From contig RQOL01000915.1 of the NCBI GenBank assembly GCA_013076295.1, forward strand, positions 1,178,001-1,242,000: a DNA stretch of 64,000 nucleotides, written 5' to 3'. Positions 31,286-43,182 of this stretch are shown piece by piece. The DNA comes from Sanderia malayensis (taxonomy: Eukaryota > Cnidaria > Scyphozoa > Semaeostomeae > Pelagiidae). Each line of letters opens with the position of its first letter. Position 1 is the stretch's first letter. Below the pieces are notes generated by a model. It was given only the letters and a program-made list of their open reading frames with translations, did no database searches and had not been told where the DNA came from. The position numbers and the translations under genes are program-made.

Positions 31286-33309
31286 ATTTACATACTTCCA
31301 AGATAACATTCTGAAAACCATAAACAAACACACCCCTTTGAAAAAGATCTTAAATAGGCAAGCAAAACTCAAAAGGAAACCATGGATTACAAACGGAATT
31401 TTAAATGCTATCTCTATCAAAAATAATTTATACAAACGTTTTCTCAAGTCACAAGACAAATTTTGGTATCAGTGCTATAATTATTACAGGGATATGCTGA
31501 ATCGTCTCAACGATTATTTCGAAAATTGTAAAAAGAATGCTAAAAACTTGGAAGGGAATTAATGATCTATTAGGGAAAACCTATCAGAAAAAGTCACCAA
31601 ACATCTCCATCAAAATAGGGAACAGTATTATAAATAATCAAAGAACAGTTGCTAATAACTTTAATGAATTTTTTACTGGAATAGCTCAGAATTTAGTAAA
31701 CAAATTAGGTAGTACTACCAAGCAATACACTGATTATCTTAACAACCTGCAACCAAACAGCCCTTTTTGAACCCTGTAACGGGATTTGAAGTCAATGACG
31801 TAATAAGTAATCTGGATGCAAAAAAGTCAGATGATGCTTATGGTATTCCTATCGCATTAATCAAGCCAATAAAAGATGCTATTGTTGGTCCATTAACTAT
31901 ATTGATAAACGAATCTTTTACCGCTGGCCACTGTCCTCAGATTATGAAGTATGCTAAGGTTATTCCAGTTTTTAAGGCCAGCTCGAGGTAACAAATTATC
32001 ACCCAATATCACTTCTACCAATTTTTAACAAAGTAATAGAAAAACTAATATATATGTGCGAATTATCCAATTTTTAGAGTCACACAAAATAATTTTCAAC
32101 CATCAATTTGGTTTCCAGAGGAACAAATCTACATCCCTGGCAATTCTAGATGCTTATGCAAAACTTGTTGATGCTGTTGAAATCAAAAAATTCTCAGATT
32201 GTATTTTCCTTGATTTTGCAAAAGCTTTTGATACTGTTGATCATAAAATTCTTCTTAAAAAATTAGATTATTATGGTATCAGAGGGAATACCTTAGACTG
32301 GTTTCGTTCTTATCATAAAGACAGAACACAAAGAGTCTTTGTTGGAGGTGAATTCTTAGACAGTTTGAATATCACATACGGAGTACCTCAAGGTAGCGTT
32401 CTAGGCCCCCTGCTATTTCTTCTTTATATTAATGATATACCTAAATCTTGACAAGGTTTTGATTTTCATCTTTTTGCTGAGGACACCAGCCTTTTCATGT
32501 CACATGAAAACTTGAAAACTTTTGAATCTAACGCTAATACTGAGTTGATTAAGATTGCTGATTGGTTAATTGCAAATAAGCTATCCTTAAATACAAAAAA
32601 ATCTAATTTTTTAACTGTTACTCCAAAAAACAGAACACCAATTCGAAAATTGGATATTTCCATAAATAATGAAAAATTATCTGAAGCAAAGACTGTGAAA
32701 TATCTAGGTGTCTTGATCGATAATAGGCTATCCTGGAAAGATCATATTCAACAGACTAATTAAAAAATATCCAAAAGCATTGGTATATTGGCTCGCATCA
32801 GGCACCTTGCCCCAAGAAATATACTTGTAAATATTTACAATGCATTCGTTCAGCCACATGTTAATTATGGTGTTATAAATTGGGGAGGGACATACAATAA
32901 TAATCTGGACCCTTTAAGGAAAAGCATGAAGCGTGCTGTAAGGTTAATTACTTTTCGGTAAAAAACAGCTAACAGTCAACCTCTATTTGACAAATTAAAA
33001 CTTCTATGCCTCAATGATTGCTACAAATTGGAATGTGCTAAATTTATGCATGAAATTAGTAATAACAATCTCGATCAAAGCTTTTGCTGCCTTTTTCAGT
33101 TAATAAAGAGTAGACATGATAAATTGACTAGACAATCAACCCCTGGTTTGTTTGCACAGCCTGTGATAAGAACCAATATGAAGCACCAAAGCGTCATAAA
33201 TAATGGAGTCAAAATCTGGAATAGTATTCCTTTTGATTTACGGCAATTCAAAAATAAAGACACTTTCGCAAAGCATTACAAAGCATGGCTTATTACAAAC
33301 AAAGCTTGA
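31212..33309 (+). pseudogene. CR1-like LINE: linker and reverse transcriptase part
   Basis: Coding continues through frames 31212-31562, 31537-31770, 31767-31991, 32056-32451, 32452-32763 and 33028-33309. Motifs: FGFQRNKSTSLAILDAYAKL, CIFLDFAKAFDTVDH, YGVPQGSVLGPLLFLLYIND. The catalytic FADD box reads FAED (32473-32484), an Asp-to-Glu change in the metal-binding pair. A TGA just before it (32449-32451), a TAA at 32761-32763 and other breaks confirm decay. The C-terminal part (VQPHVNYGVINWGGTY, VKIWNSIPFDLRQF) is typical of the CR1 group. Confidence 0.82.
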
Positions 33310-33732
33310 CCAGTTGATTTTCATTTATAAATAGTCACAACAAATAATCCTATTTTGAATCCTCTTTCAATTTGAATTTGTATTTTGGCTTTTTCATTGA
33401 TTTTTATAAATCTCAAATTTAATCCTTATTTTAATTTTATTCTAATTTTTGAATAATAAACTAGCAATTATTTTGATTCTCAGCCTTATTCTGCCAAATA
33501 CGGTGGCCCACAACTGTCACACGCAATTAAAAATAAACGTACACAAATAAAAAAGAAATAGCAATTTAAAAAACCAAATCCACAATTAAAGAAAGCCACG
33601 GCAGAACAAAGAAAGCCACGGCAGAACAAAGAAAGCCACAGTAGAACAAAGAAAAAAGAAAACCATGGCAAAACAAATTTCTTTGTTATGCATCTCCTTC
33701 ATCAACATCAACAAGACGGCACAATGTTTTGT

Positions 33733-36311
33733 CCATTTTGTGGCGAAGTGGTACAGGTCCAAGATGCAAAGTTTTGCTCTAAATGTGGTCATGGTAAGTT
33801 TCTTAATTTATTATTACCCACAAAAACTACAATCAGTTCAGCGGCGTACAGGCTGACCTTGCCAAGTGCAACGTATGTACTTTGGGAAGAGCACCATTAG
33901 GCCCAGGCTTACCGCATGGTTGATGATTACTGGTGGCTGTACCACAGAACTCAATCTTGCTTACACAACATTTTCCTGACATTGCTGAGAATAAACTAAG
34001 AGTAAGAAGAGCAGTGTTAAATGCGGGAAGTAGCTAGGTGCCTGCATGTAATGTGGTGATTGTGTGGCCTAATTATTTATTAAATGTGTTCTTCCCCAAA
34101 ATAAAATTTTGACTGAAAACAAAATGCAGGTTCCTAGAGAAGTTTTGAATCATATAACAGTGTCACTTAAAATTAAAGTGTTAGGACATATAACAGTGTC
34201 ACTTAAAATTAAAGTGTGTAATCTTTGCCTAACCTTAATTGGTTTGACAAAGGTCAGTTATAGAAAATATTTTCTACAGTACCCACACGAAGGTAAATCA
34301 TGTTTTCTTTTCATAGACTTTGTTGTCCAAACGAGCACCCAACCAAGCGCAACAAATTTCCAAGCTTCACCTTCATTTTCCCAAGCAGCAAACAACATCC
34401 TGTCCTTGCCTAAAGGCATGAAATCTTTTGAAGCATTTCATGTCAGTAAGGGTTCTGAGTGGAAGAAGCGAGTCACCAAAAAGGAAGAGAAAAATGAAAA
34501 TGTTATTATCACGATAGCACTTTTGGAATGGTCAGAAAATGACATGAAACTTTAACCAAAAAGAGGATATCGTTTAGCATTGCGTGTCAATGTAAACGAT
34601 CCATATATGACAATCTTAGATAAAGCTAAGAGCAAGTGGAAAGATTACAACAGCGACACATACAAGGAAGAAGAGTATGTTCTCACCTACAGCAATGGCA
34701 AATCAGCCCAATTCATGCCGGGAACATGAGATTTTTTCCAGCTTCCTAAATACAAGGCAGAAGTTGGAAAGGACTCCAAGCGGATTGTGCTTTTTTTGTG
34801 CACCCTTGAAGATCACTTGTTGTCAGAAAATGGAGGAATAGCCCTTGAAGAATACTGTGAGCCAGCAGCTAAGTATCCAAAAAGTTGTGACGACTATTTA
34901 AGTTGTGTTCAAAATGATATATGTGTATCAGAAACAGTACCAACATTTGCATGTCAAAATATTTCTGAATTTGAATGCCAGATGACAGATTCCACGATTC
35001 AATCTCAAGAAAATGATAATAGTTTACCACTGCTACCTGCATCACCTTCATCAAATAATTCACTGCCCCCACCACAGCCACTACATTTGGAAGCTAGGGA
35101 GAGTGATACCACCAAGAAACAGCAAACAATTCTAACATACAAGCAAAAATTGGCAAATCTTAGAGAAATATTTATGGGAGAAAGAAATGATTCCTGCCAA
35201 CTTGTTATTCGCAGAAGGAAGGTATGGTTTGATACTGCCCAGAAGCTGAAGCGGCTGTTTGCAGATGGGGTGAAACCCTTTACTGTGCAGTTTATTGGTG
35301 AGGCAGGTGTTGATGCTGGGGGTCCCACTAAAGAGTTTTTCACGTTTCACGTTGGTTTTTGATGAAGCCAAAAAAATCTTGATGTGCAGTGGAAATGGCA
35401 CTGGCTTCACTTTGCTGCATGATATAGAGAAAGTCAGGAAAGGAGATTTCCGGCTTTTTGGAAATCTTGTTGCAGTTGGTATATTGATGGAATGTGCAGG
35501 GCCAAGATGCTTTATTCCTTCAGTTGTGGCTCGCCTTCTGAATGGGGTAGATTCTCCCCCAACTCTTGAGGACATACCTGACCTCGACGTACAGATGAAA
35601 CTGCAAGATCTCATCAATGCAGTCAACGAAGACGAATTCCAAGCCAGGATGGAATCATTTTCAGAAAGATATATGTTTGGGGTTACACGTGTCCATGTCA
35701 GTTTTGAAGACCGCAGCCAGCTTGTGAAAGATGTAGCACTACATTTGTGCCTATCCACTTGCAGTGACGAAATCCAAGAGGTCAGAAAAGGAATGGAGGT
35801 GCTCGGTGTACTTCAAGTACTGCAACAACACTTTGATGAAAGTAAAGAGGAGTTCTGTGTACCAAGCGAAGGCAAGGCTTCAAATATTATATCTCTGTTT
35901 AAAACTATTGAATACTCAGAACCAAACGATCAATCCAGTGGACAACGTGATCAAGAAGAAGACATTATCTATAACTTCACGAACTTTCTTGAAAGGCTCG
36001 AGCACGACGGATCTCTTACTTTGCCTGTGCTGGAAATTGAGGATGATGGTTCGGTGTTAGAAACAACACGAGAAATAATGTTACAAGAAGTGACAAGATT
36101 TTGCACTGGTTCGCGATTTATCACTCCAGCAATGGAAGGCAAAGGAACAATTCGCTTTGATAACACAGGAAAATATGGCACTGTTATTGCCAATACGTGT
36201 AGCATTGTGTTAACCTTTCCTATTATTGAAAAGTATACTGGATCTCCGGAGTTGTTCATTCAAAGTTTCACAGAGGACATGCGCAATGAATGCGGTTTTG
36301 GTCTGGTATAA
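33733..36311 (+). pseudogene. HECT-domain E3 ubiquitin-ligase-like gene (transposon cargo)
   Basis: A first exon starting near 33724 encodes a zinc ribbon (CPFCGEVV ... FCSKCG) and ends at a GTAAGT donor near 33793. A second exon begins after TTTTCATAG near 34316. It continues through a region typical of G2/M-phase E3-ligase-like proteins of cnidarians and fish (GYRLALRVNVNDPYMTILDK), interrupted by TAA at 34553-34555 and a TGA near 34730. The HECT domain spans about 35160-36311: QLVIRRRKVW, FIGEAGVDAGGPTKEFFT, GNLVAVGILMECAGPRCFIP, and the thioester Cys in ANTCSIVLTFP (codon 36198-36200). A small duplication of CACGTTT near 35343 shifts the frame. HECT enzymes pass ubiquitin to substrates through that Cys; the substrate is unknown. 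Confidence 0.75.
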
Positions 36312-36468
36312 TTAAAGAACTATATTTTAAGTAATCTACTTTGTTTTGTTCAAAATGTATGTACTTTTTATTTTCTGTTGACTACCGGGTGTACCAGAAC
36401 ATACAGTCTTTTTCATTTATTTCTGAGATGGTGCTTAGTGTGCAATTTTTTTAAATTTTTACATTTGA

Positions 36469-37653
36469 TCAACCAGTTGCTGCTCGTAAAAGTGTATTAT
36501 ATAATATCAAAGCTTCTTGCGAAGTTCTTGGTGTACTTAAATTTGCAGTGACAGCAACCATATCAAAATATTCTGTATACTCATTCCTCTGATTCACTTC
36601 AATGATATTTTCTGCAACATGCCGTATGTCGCGCTGGGGAACGTCTAATAAAAGATTTCCTATTCCTCTGTTAAGTTCTGGCAGGTAAAACAATGCATCA
36701 GGCCTCCCTGCAACCGTATTGTGACGAGTATTGTATTGTCAATGTTGGTCCACCGCAACGTGGCTTTCTGTCGGAGTGTTTGGTTTGAAAACTGCAAGGT
36801 CCCTTTGTTCACCACCAATGCGAATGAATCAACAACGAAAATGAAATTGGAAATGTTGGCAATGTTCTTAATGAAAATTAACGAATCCTTATGGAATGTG
36901 TGTTCCAGTGTGCTTTCACAATGTCTAGGTCTGATTGTATGAGGGGCGAGAAGCAATACCATAAGCATTCTTTGTGTAATTCGAGGGACATATCCAATAT
37001 TCCTCTGAATTCAAGATCGTGGAAGAAATTTCTCCACCAAGCGGAATAACTTCTTGAAAAATACGACCACCATCCTTCAATTCGTTGATTTCTGGGCGAG
37101 GGTACATATCGATGAGCATCATTATTATTATGAAAATAACACTGAATTGCTGCGGCAAGTCCATTTTCCGTTCCTAGATCTGTGACCATGTGCATAGGGC
37201 ATCCACCAATTTCCTCCACAGTTTTTAAATACATAGATGCTATGACATCTGGAGAACTATTTGAGCGTGTTACCTTCAGCCATAAGACGCGTCAACTGAA
37301 GCCATCAATTGAGCCGTGGATAGGGAATCCCCAAGGTTTCAGTTTATCATATGCATCGATGTGCCATGCGTAATTCGGGCCGGGGTTTTGATACTCTCTT
37401 CTTCGAAGTCTTCGGGTCTTCTCAAGGCTGCCCCCTCCGGGTCGATTTCTTTCAGCAATGCTTGAACAACGGATCTTGGTATATGCAGACCTCCCGTTTC
37501 CAAAGTATGCCATACAGAGCGATACCCGCATAGACTTCCAGGACCATTTATTATTGCTTGTATTCGCTCTCTTGCTTTACCCACACTGTTTTGGTATTCG
37601 TCGCTATTTCTGTTATTTCTTCTTCGTAAACCGTAACCTTGCAGACGTCGCAA
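36469..37653 (-). pseudogene. IS3EU-like integrase-type DDE transposase
   Basis: Minus-strand coding begins near 37653 with a helix-turn-helix region (YRSVWHTLETGGLHIPRSVV). After a frameshift around 37430 the core reads YAWHIDAYDKLKPWGFPIHG (first Asp), CPMHMVTDLGTENGLAAA (second Asp) and NQRIEGWWSYF (Glu). After HWNTHSIR the frame is interrupted by about 190 bp (36730-36920), either an intron or a small insertion. Coding returns as GRPDALFYLPELNRGIGN to the stop at 36469. The whole triad is present. The gene is convergent with the HECT gene, 158 bp apart. Superfamily name is from memory. Confidence 0.72.
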
Positions 37654-38300
37654 TAATGTGCTGTAGCTTATTGTTAAGTTGTGATAGTTCTTGAGAAATT
37701 GAAGTATTTCCTCGTAGCTGTAGCCGCAGTAGAAATAATCTCCATCCTCTGTCTCATCAACTTCATAATCGTTTTCTGTATTTCCGATTTCTTGATGTTG
37801 AAAACCTACAATAATTTACTGACACCATTTCATAAAAAATATCATTCATGTTTACTTACTAACATTACATTCTGAAAGTACCTTGCTTGCAGCAAAGGTA
37901 CACCTTACTTGAAAATGCAAAAGGTAGGGGGACCTTACTTAACCGTTTAATCTATTGTGCCCAAAATTATGTGAATATTTTCCAATACTACAATGCCATG
38001 CCATTGTCAAATTGATATTTAACCCCGTGGGGGTACTCAAATTAAAGTCAAATTAAAGTTCCGGTCAGGTCAAATACCCCCAAACTAAAAATTCAGCAAA
38101 ATGCCCTCATATATAACATTTCCAATACTAGCTACCTACATTGCATGCCATTGAGGTGAAAAAAACCTACACTCACCGTGTCCACAAAAGCGAACAAAAC
38201 CAGGGGCTATCGTCCCACAATTTGTACAACGCATCATGCCAATATCTCGAGAAACACACAGCTACATCGTTTAGGCCATTTGGGTTGACTGGTTTGTTCA
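37654..38300. other. 5' flank of the transposase gene, no other gene
   Basis: Sequence between the transposase start and the right terminal repeat. It may contain an upstream exon or promoter. I see no supported motif. Confidence 0.35.
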
Positions 38301-38482
38301 ATGATAATACCGTGGCTTTCCTTTTGCCGTGGTTTTCTTTTTTCTTTGTTCTGCCGTGGCTTTCTTTAATTTGCCGTGACTTTCTTTAATTGTGGATTTG
38401 GTTTTTTAAATTGCTATTTCTTTTTTATTTGTGTACGTTTATTTTTAATTGCACGTGACAGTTGTGGGCCACCGTAGCCAAA

Positions 38483-38759
38483 TTATTATAACTATGCTAA
38501 GTTTAATATTCTTCTTTTACTTGATCCTAATTAATCAATTAATTAATTAATTTTATATATTAATTCTATATATTTGATGTTTTGTTACTGTTTAAAATAT
38601 TCACTTCTTTTATATTGTGAACCGTTAATTGAGTAAAGGGCTCTTGACTCGATAGCTCTTCAGAGTTTTTTCAAGTGTCCTAAACTTCGTATTGAGTCAT
38701 AAATTGTTTTCATAAGTATATTGTAATTAAAAGTTTGAATCCTCAATATGAATTGAATT
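38483..38759 (+). other. 3' UTR of the CR1-like LINE, distal part
   Basis: Very A+T-rich and non-coding, with ATTAATTAATTAATTAATTT near 38535. It ends in TCAATATGAATTGAATT before the 450-bp repeat resumes. It continues the LINE interrupted at 33498. Confidence 0.7.
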
Positions 38760-38855
38760 GTTTTAGCAAAGCTTTGGTTTCTTGTCAGTACTCACTATGT
38801 TTAATTGAAAACCAGTAGCTTTTCCAGTTTCTACAGCTTGGGTGATTCCGCGATT
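38760..38855. repeat. 450-bp tandem repeat, fragment between two LINEs
   Basis: Contains TAGCAAAGCTTTGGTTTCTT, GTCAGTACTCACTATG and CAGTTTCTACAGCTTGGG, in register with the 21630-21715 monomer. It is cut at 38855 by the minus-strand LINE. Confidence 0.85.
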
Positions 38856-38947
38856 CTTTAATCAGACCCTCTCTGCCTCGGCAGGCTTCAATCAGGACTG
38901 GGTCCGTCATTTTAAAACGAGGTCTTGTGACGTTTTTTTTGTTTTTT

Positions 38948-39964
38948 TTATATCATTTTCTCCTTATATGAATTCATTGCTTGAATAATTTTGACTATTT
39001 TCCTTTGTGCGAAAATCTTTTCTGAATTGATATCTTTTCTTGATATTCCTTTCATATTGTGCAATCTCCTTATGACGTTGCATTCTAGTATATGTTCAGT
39101 TGTGTCTTGTTCTGTTTCGCATAGTTCGCATTGTATCTCTTCATTGTCTCTTTGTCCTTTAAAATTTCCTTTAACGTTAATCATGTTCAGTCTTGTCTTC
39201 ATTATTATCTTAATTTCCTCTATATTTCCTTGAGTTATGTAATTTTTCATTTTATGTTGGTCATTCTTTATGAATCTTAGTTTTTTCATTTGCTTTGCGA
39301 TGTCCTGAAATTCATCCTGAATGTGCTTACTAATTGCCTTTTTTACTTCTTTTTTCCAGCTCGATTTATTTATCTGTTTTAACTCCTTAAATTCTCTTTT
39401 TAGGTTATATTTCTTTTGTAGCGATACAATTTCCGAGTGCCATGAATTCTTCCAGTATTTCATTTCTTTTTGAGTTTTTAAAATTTTTGTGGCTATTCTT
39501 TTTTCGTCAGAGGTGATTAAGTGGTGCAGATACATAAGTTTTTTGTAATGAATTCGTTTTTCCATTGGCCATGTTCCTGTTTCTGCAAGCAATCCCCAGT
39601 ATGGGATACTCTCATTCATTCCAAATATCGATGTTAAAACTGTCTTTTGCATTCTTTCAAGCTCTTTGATATTATCTGTAGTTAAATTTGTCCATGTTTC
39701 TGAATTATTGAGTACCGTTGGCATTATCATCGTTTCCATTATCTTTAAACAGATTTGATATGATAATTTACCTGTTAAGCTAGGGTTTGCAATGCGCATC
39801 ATGTTCTTTATAGCTCCATTCATCTTTATTTTTCGTTTTTCTATATTATTTTTGTGATTTCCATTCTCATCAACAAAATCGCCTAAATATTTATATTCAC
39901 TCGCCCGTGTTATTTTTCCTTTCTTCAAATACTTTTCAATTTCTTCCTTTCTTCTTTTTTATAT
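38948..39964 (-). pseudogene. Minus-strand LINE: C-terminal part of reverse-transcriptase ORF
   Basis: After a one-base frameshift near 39964 coding continues in the frame of 39928-38948: KITRASEYKYLGDFVDENGN, then the RT connection region, then a Cys/His cluster near the end (CELCETEQDTTEHILEC). That CCHC-like finger is usual at the C-terminus of this LINE type and probably binds the template RNA or target. Apart from the frameshift it is open over its whole length. Confidence 0.78.
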
Positions 39965-41951
39965 CCTATTATCATGTAGTTACTTTTTTCACAATTAAAT
40001 GTCATCTTCTTTTCTTCTTCCATATATTTACAGATGTCTATAGTCTTCACAATATTTTCTTTATTCCCTACTCCACATATATCATCCACAAATACCAATG
40101 TTGAAATATCCAAATCTATTCCTATCTTTTCTATCAATCTGTTACTTGTTCTGCTTATCTTGTCTGTTGATATACCGCAAAGAATGGGTCCAAATACTGT
40201 TCCTTGTCTTACTATTTTGTTAAACTCAATACATTGTGTCACTGCAACTGGAGTTTCAATTACTGCACACGCAATTTTGTTCATTAAATTTACTGAATAC
40301 GTTTCTATTGCTGGCATGCCAGTCTTCCATAATTCTACTATGCAATCCCTCAACCACAGTTTGTCAAAAAATTCTTCGAGGTCGCCAAAGAAAATATACA
40401 GATACTTGTTAATGAATTTGTAATAGTCAATCATAGCTCTTACAGTGAATAGATGATCCGATGTTCCTCTGTTCCTAACTCCTCCACATTGATATGATGA
40501 CAGATAACTCTCTATATATTTGTAGTTTCTTATTGATAAAACCTTTTCATATAGCTTGCTTACCACATTGGTGATAAATAATCCACGCCTATTCTTCATT
40601 TCAGCTCGACTTCCTTTGTTCTTATATATGGACTTAATTTTCATTTGTTGCAAACTCGACGGTACTTCTTTTTCTTTTAAGATTCTATTAAACAGTGCTG
40701 TGATGCTTTTTTCCATGTCTGCTCCCCCATATATGAGAATTTTATTCTTTATTCCATCCATTTCTGCTGCCTTTTTCTTTTTTAGTTGTTTAATTCCAGC
40801 AACAACTTCCTCTTTACTTATTTGCAATGCATCTTCAGTTTGCGCTATAGTTGTTATTTGATTGAATATTGTATTAATTTCTTCCTCACATTGCTTTTCC
40901 TTTGCAGTGTTTGCACATTCCATTTGTAGTAGTTCTTGATAGAAGTTAACAAATACGTTCTTTATAATTTGAACCGATTCTTGCACTATGCCATCTTTGT
41001 TTTCCATTGCTATTCTTTCCTCTTTTTTCCTTATGTCCATATTCTTTTTAAATTCCCAGAAGTTTTGTCCATCTATGCCACCACCTTTTTGAATTTCTTT
41101 AATTGTTTCATTAACTTTTTTAATGTATGCTTGTCTGTTCATGTTGTTTAAATATTCTGTAATAAGCATATCTCTCTGTTTTAGCATGCTTTTCTCTTCT
41201 TCTTTGGCACTGTTTCCATGTAGCTCTTTTCTAATATCTCGTTTGAATTGCATTAACTTTCGCATTGGCTTGTTCTTTCCTTTATACTTTCTCTTCTTTT
41301 TTGTACTAGAATAACACTTCTTTAATATGTTGTTTAATTCTTCAAGCCATTGATCATACGCTAATTGTAAATTTGTGTTGTGACTTTTTACTATTCTTTC
41401 CAGTTGTCCCTTTTCTATTTCTTTCCTAAATTTCTCTGATCCAGCTCTGCTTACAGTGTATCCTGTGTTATGTTCACTGCTGTGTTTATAGGCTATTGTC
41501 CAGTCCAAATCTGTTGTTATTGCTCTGTGATCCGTATATACTGCTTTATTTCCTACTATTCTATATGGAGTCAATATTCCTTGTTGATCAATTTCCATTT
41601 GTTTTATACACTGTTCATCTTCTTTGCCGATAATACAATAATCTATGACTGACTTTTGTTCTCCTTGAACTCTTGTCCATATTCCCTTTGTTTTCTTGTT
41701 ACTATTTACAATTGTTAGGTTATATTTATGAATGAGTTCAATTAGCTTTTTTCCTCCTTTCGTTACCTCTTTCTTGTTATTCTTTATTATTTCACCAATT
41801 TTTGAATTAAAGTCCCCTACTATTATGATTCTATGGTTTCTTGACTGAGCTTCTATTATTTGTTTTTCAATCCTCTTGTACATTGTTTCTATTTCTTTGG
41901 TTGTTGTTCGTGATTCTTGTGGTCCATATATTAATCCAATTCTTACTTTAA
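39925..41951 (-). pseudogene. Minus-strand LINE: endonuclease C-part and reverse transcriptase
   Basis: Coding resumes at the left Helitron border (RIGLIYGPQESRTTT) and runs open to 39925. The endonuclease second half has IIIVGDFNSKIG, SVIDYCII and YTDHRAITTDLDW (SDH-type His). The RT has YIFFGDLEEFFDKLW (motif A), RQGTVFGPILCGISTD and the catalytic FVDD at 40081-40092. The catalytic Asp residues are intact. This and the upstream piece were one ORF before the Helitron inserted. The terminal frameshift near 39964 separates the C-terminal finger. Confidence 0.85.
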
Positions 41952-42771
41952 CTAGCCGGGGGCGCTCGCGTTCGCTCGCTTCCCGGAGGGGGGCAAGTGA
42001 AAAAACTTAATGTGGTCGGCGCACTTCGTGCGCTGCATTCGCTGACGCTCATGCCCTTTCGACCCCACTTACAATGGGATAGCTCGCTGCGCTCGCCTGT
42101 GGTCGGCGCACTTCGTGCGCTGCATTCGCTGACGCTCATGCCCCTTTCAACCCCACATACAATGGGTTTGCTCGCTGCGCTCGCCTGTCTATCCATTATC
42201 AAGAAACATTGACTGATAGGGCGCACTTCATGCGCTGCATTCGCTAACGCTCGTGCCTCTGCCTACTCCTCTTACACAGCTTGGCTCGCTCCGCTCGCCT
42301 GATAATCCTTGATAAAACTTTGGGCTTGTTTACATTAGGCCTAAGCATCGCAACTGTTCTCGTGAAGTCGGAAAAGAGCCAATCAAATTGCAGCAAATGG
42401 CGAAACGCGTCACGTGAACAGCGAACGCTTTGTTCGAAATTGGAGTTCGCGAGGAGAATTTGGAAGTTTCGCCAGCGTAAACCGTCGTTTTTTCGTGAAA
42501 GCCAATTTGGCGAACTTTAACAAAGAATTTCCTAATCTTTTAGTCGAAACTGTAAGCTCTCATATAGATAACTTTCTGGTTCAACCGGCAAGGAACAGCT
42601 CACTTAAAAATAGGGCAGATTAAGGGCCTCAGAAAAAAGCCTTTATGGATACCTCCTTCGCCGTTTCGGCCCATTGTTTTGAGGCATTCGACCTATTGTT
42701 TCGGGTCGAATCTATTGTTTTTGGCAAGGAAAGTGCGTCATCACGTGACTCCGCAGAATATATATATTAGA
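41952..42771 (-). mobile_element. Helitron-like non-autonomous element (copy C, complete), inside a LINE
   Basis: On the minus strand it starts TCTAATATATATATTCTG (42771) and ends CTAG (41952), between A and T with no duplication. The flanking LINE coding joins without loss once the element is removed, which proves both ends to the base. It is 820 bp, with about two of the 114-bp units against four in copy B. The 3' hairpin is CCGGG...CCCGG. The 5' part matches copy B from 15730 to 15864. Confidence 0.88.
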
Positions 42772-43082
42772 TTCTGTTATTATTAATGACCATCCACATA
42801 GACTCACCTTTTTCTATAATTTTCTCGATTATTACTGATGAACCCTTTAGCTCCTCCTTTATTGCCATTATTAATCCTCCTCCGCCACTATTCCTATTAA
42901 GATGTTCCACATGATATCCTTCTAAATGAATTAAGTCTTCCTCTGCTATGTGTGTTTCAGTTAAACAAATTACAGTTGGCTTTTTCTCTTCAATTATTTC
43001 TTTCAGTGACTCTATTTTTGATTTCACCCCTCTGCAGTTAACATAATATAGTCCGAAGTTCGTGTAAAATTTTTTGTTCTTT
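42772..43082 (-). pseudogene. Minus-strand LINE: N-terminal endonuclease part
   Basis: Encodes FGLYYVNCRGVKSKIESLKE, PTVICLTETHI (catalytic Glu) and LNRNSGGGGLIMAIKEELKG up to the Helitron border at 42772. Together with 41951 downward this is the APE endonuclease, which makes the first nick for target-primed reverse transcription. Upstream is a lysine-rich linker (43083-43180). Confidence 0.8.
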
Positions 43083-43182
43083 TTTTGTCTTTTTGTTTTT
43101 TTCTTTGTGTCTCTTTTTTCTTTTCTTATGTCATTCTTGTTTACTGCTATGTCAGATTTCTTTTTTATACTGATGGTCTTGA

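Larger units (their letters stand above)
33499..38476. mobile_element. IS3EU-like DDE transposon carrying a HECT ubiquitin-ligase gene
   Basis: Terminal inverted repeats of about 165 bp begin TACGGTGGCCCACAACTGTC (33499) and end with the complement (38476); they are nearly identical apart from their inner AGAAAGCCACGGCA repeats. Flanking 6-mers GCCAAA at 33493-33498 and 38477-38482 are a perfect target duplication. Two convergent genes lie inside: a HECT-domain gene (+) and an integrase-like DDE transposase (-). Length is 4978 bp. The 6-bp duplication and the transposase motif pattern fit my memory of the IS3EU superfamily. Both genes show breaks, but all termini are intact, so the element could still be moved in trans. 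Confidence 0.85.
30101..38759 (+). mobile_element. CR1-like LINE, interrupted by an IS3EU-like transposon
   Basis: It encodes a half PHD-type zinc finger, an APE endonuclease and a reverse transcriptase in one direction (30101-33309). A long A+T-rich 3' UTR continues after the inserted element (38483-38759) and ends in ATGAATTGAATT. It sits in the 450-bp repeat between TGTTTT duplicates. Many stops and frameshifts mark it as old. The IS3EU-like element lies in its 3' UTR at 33499-38476. Confidence 0.78.
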
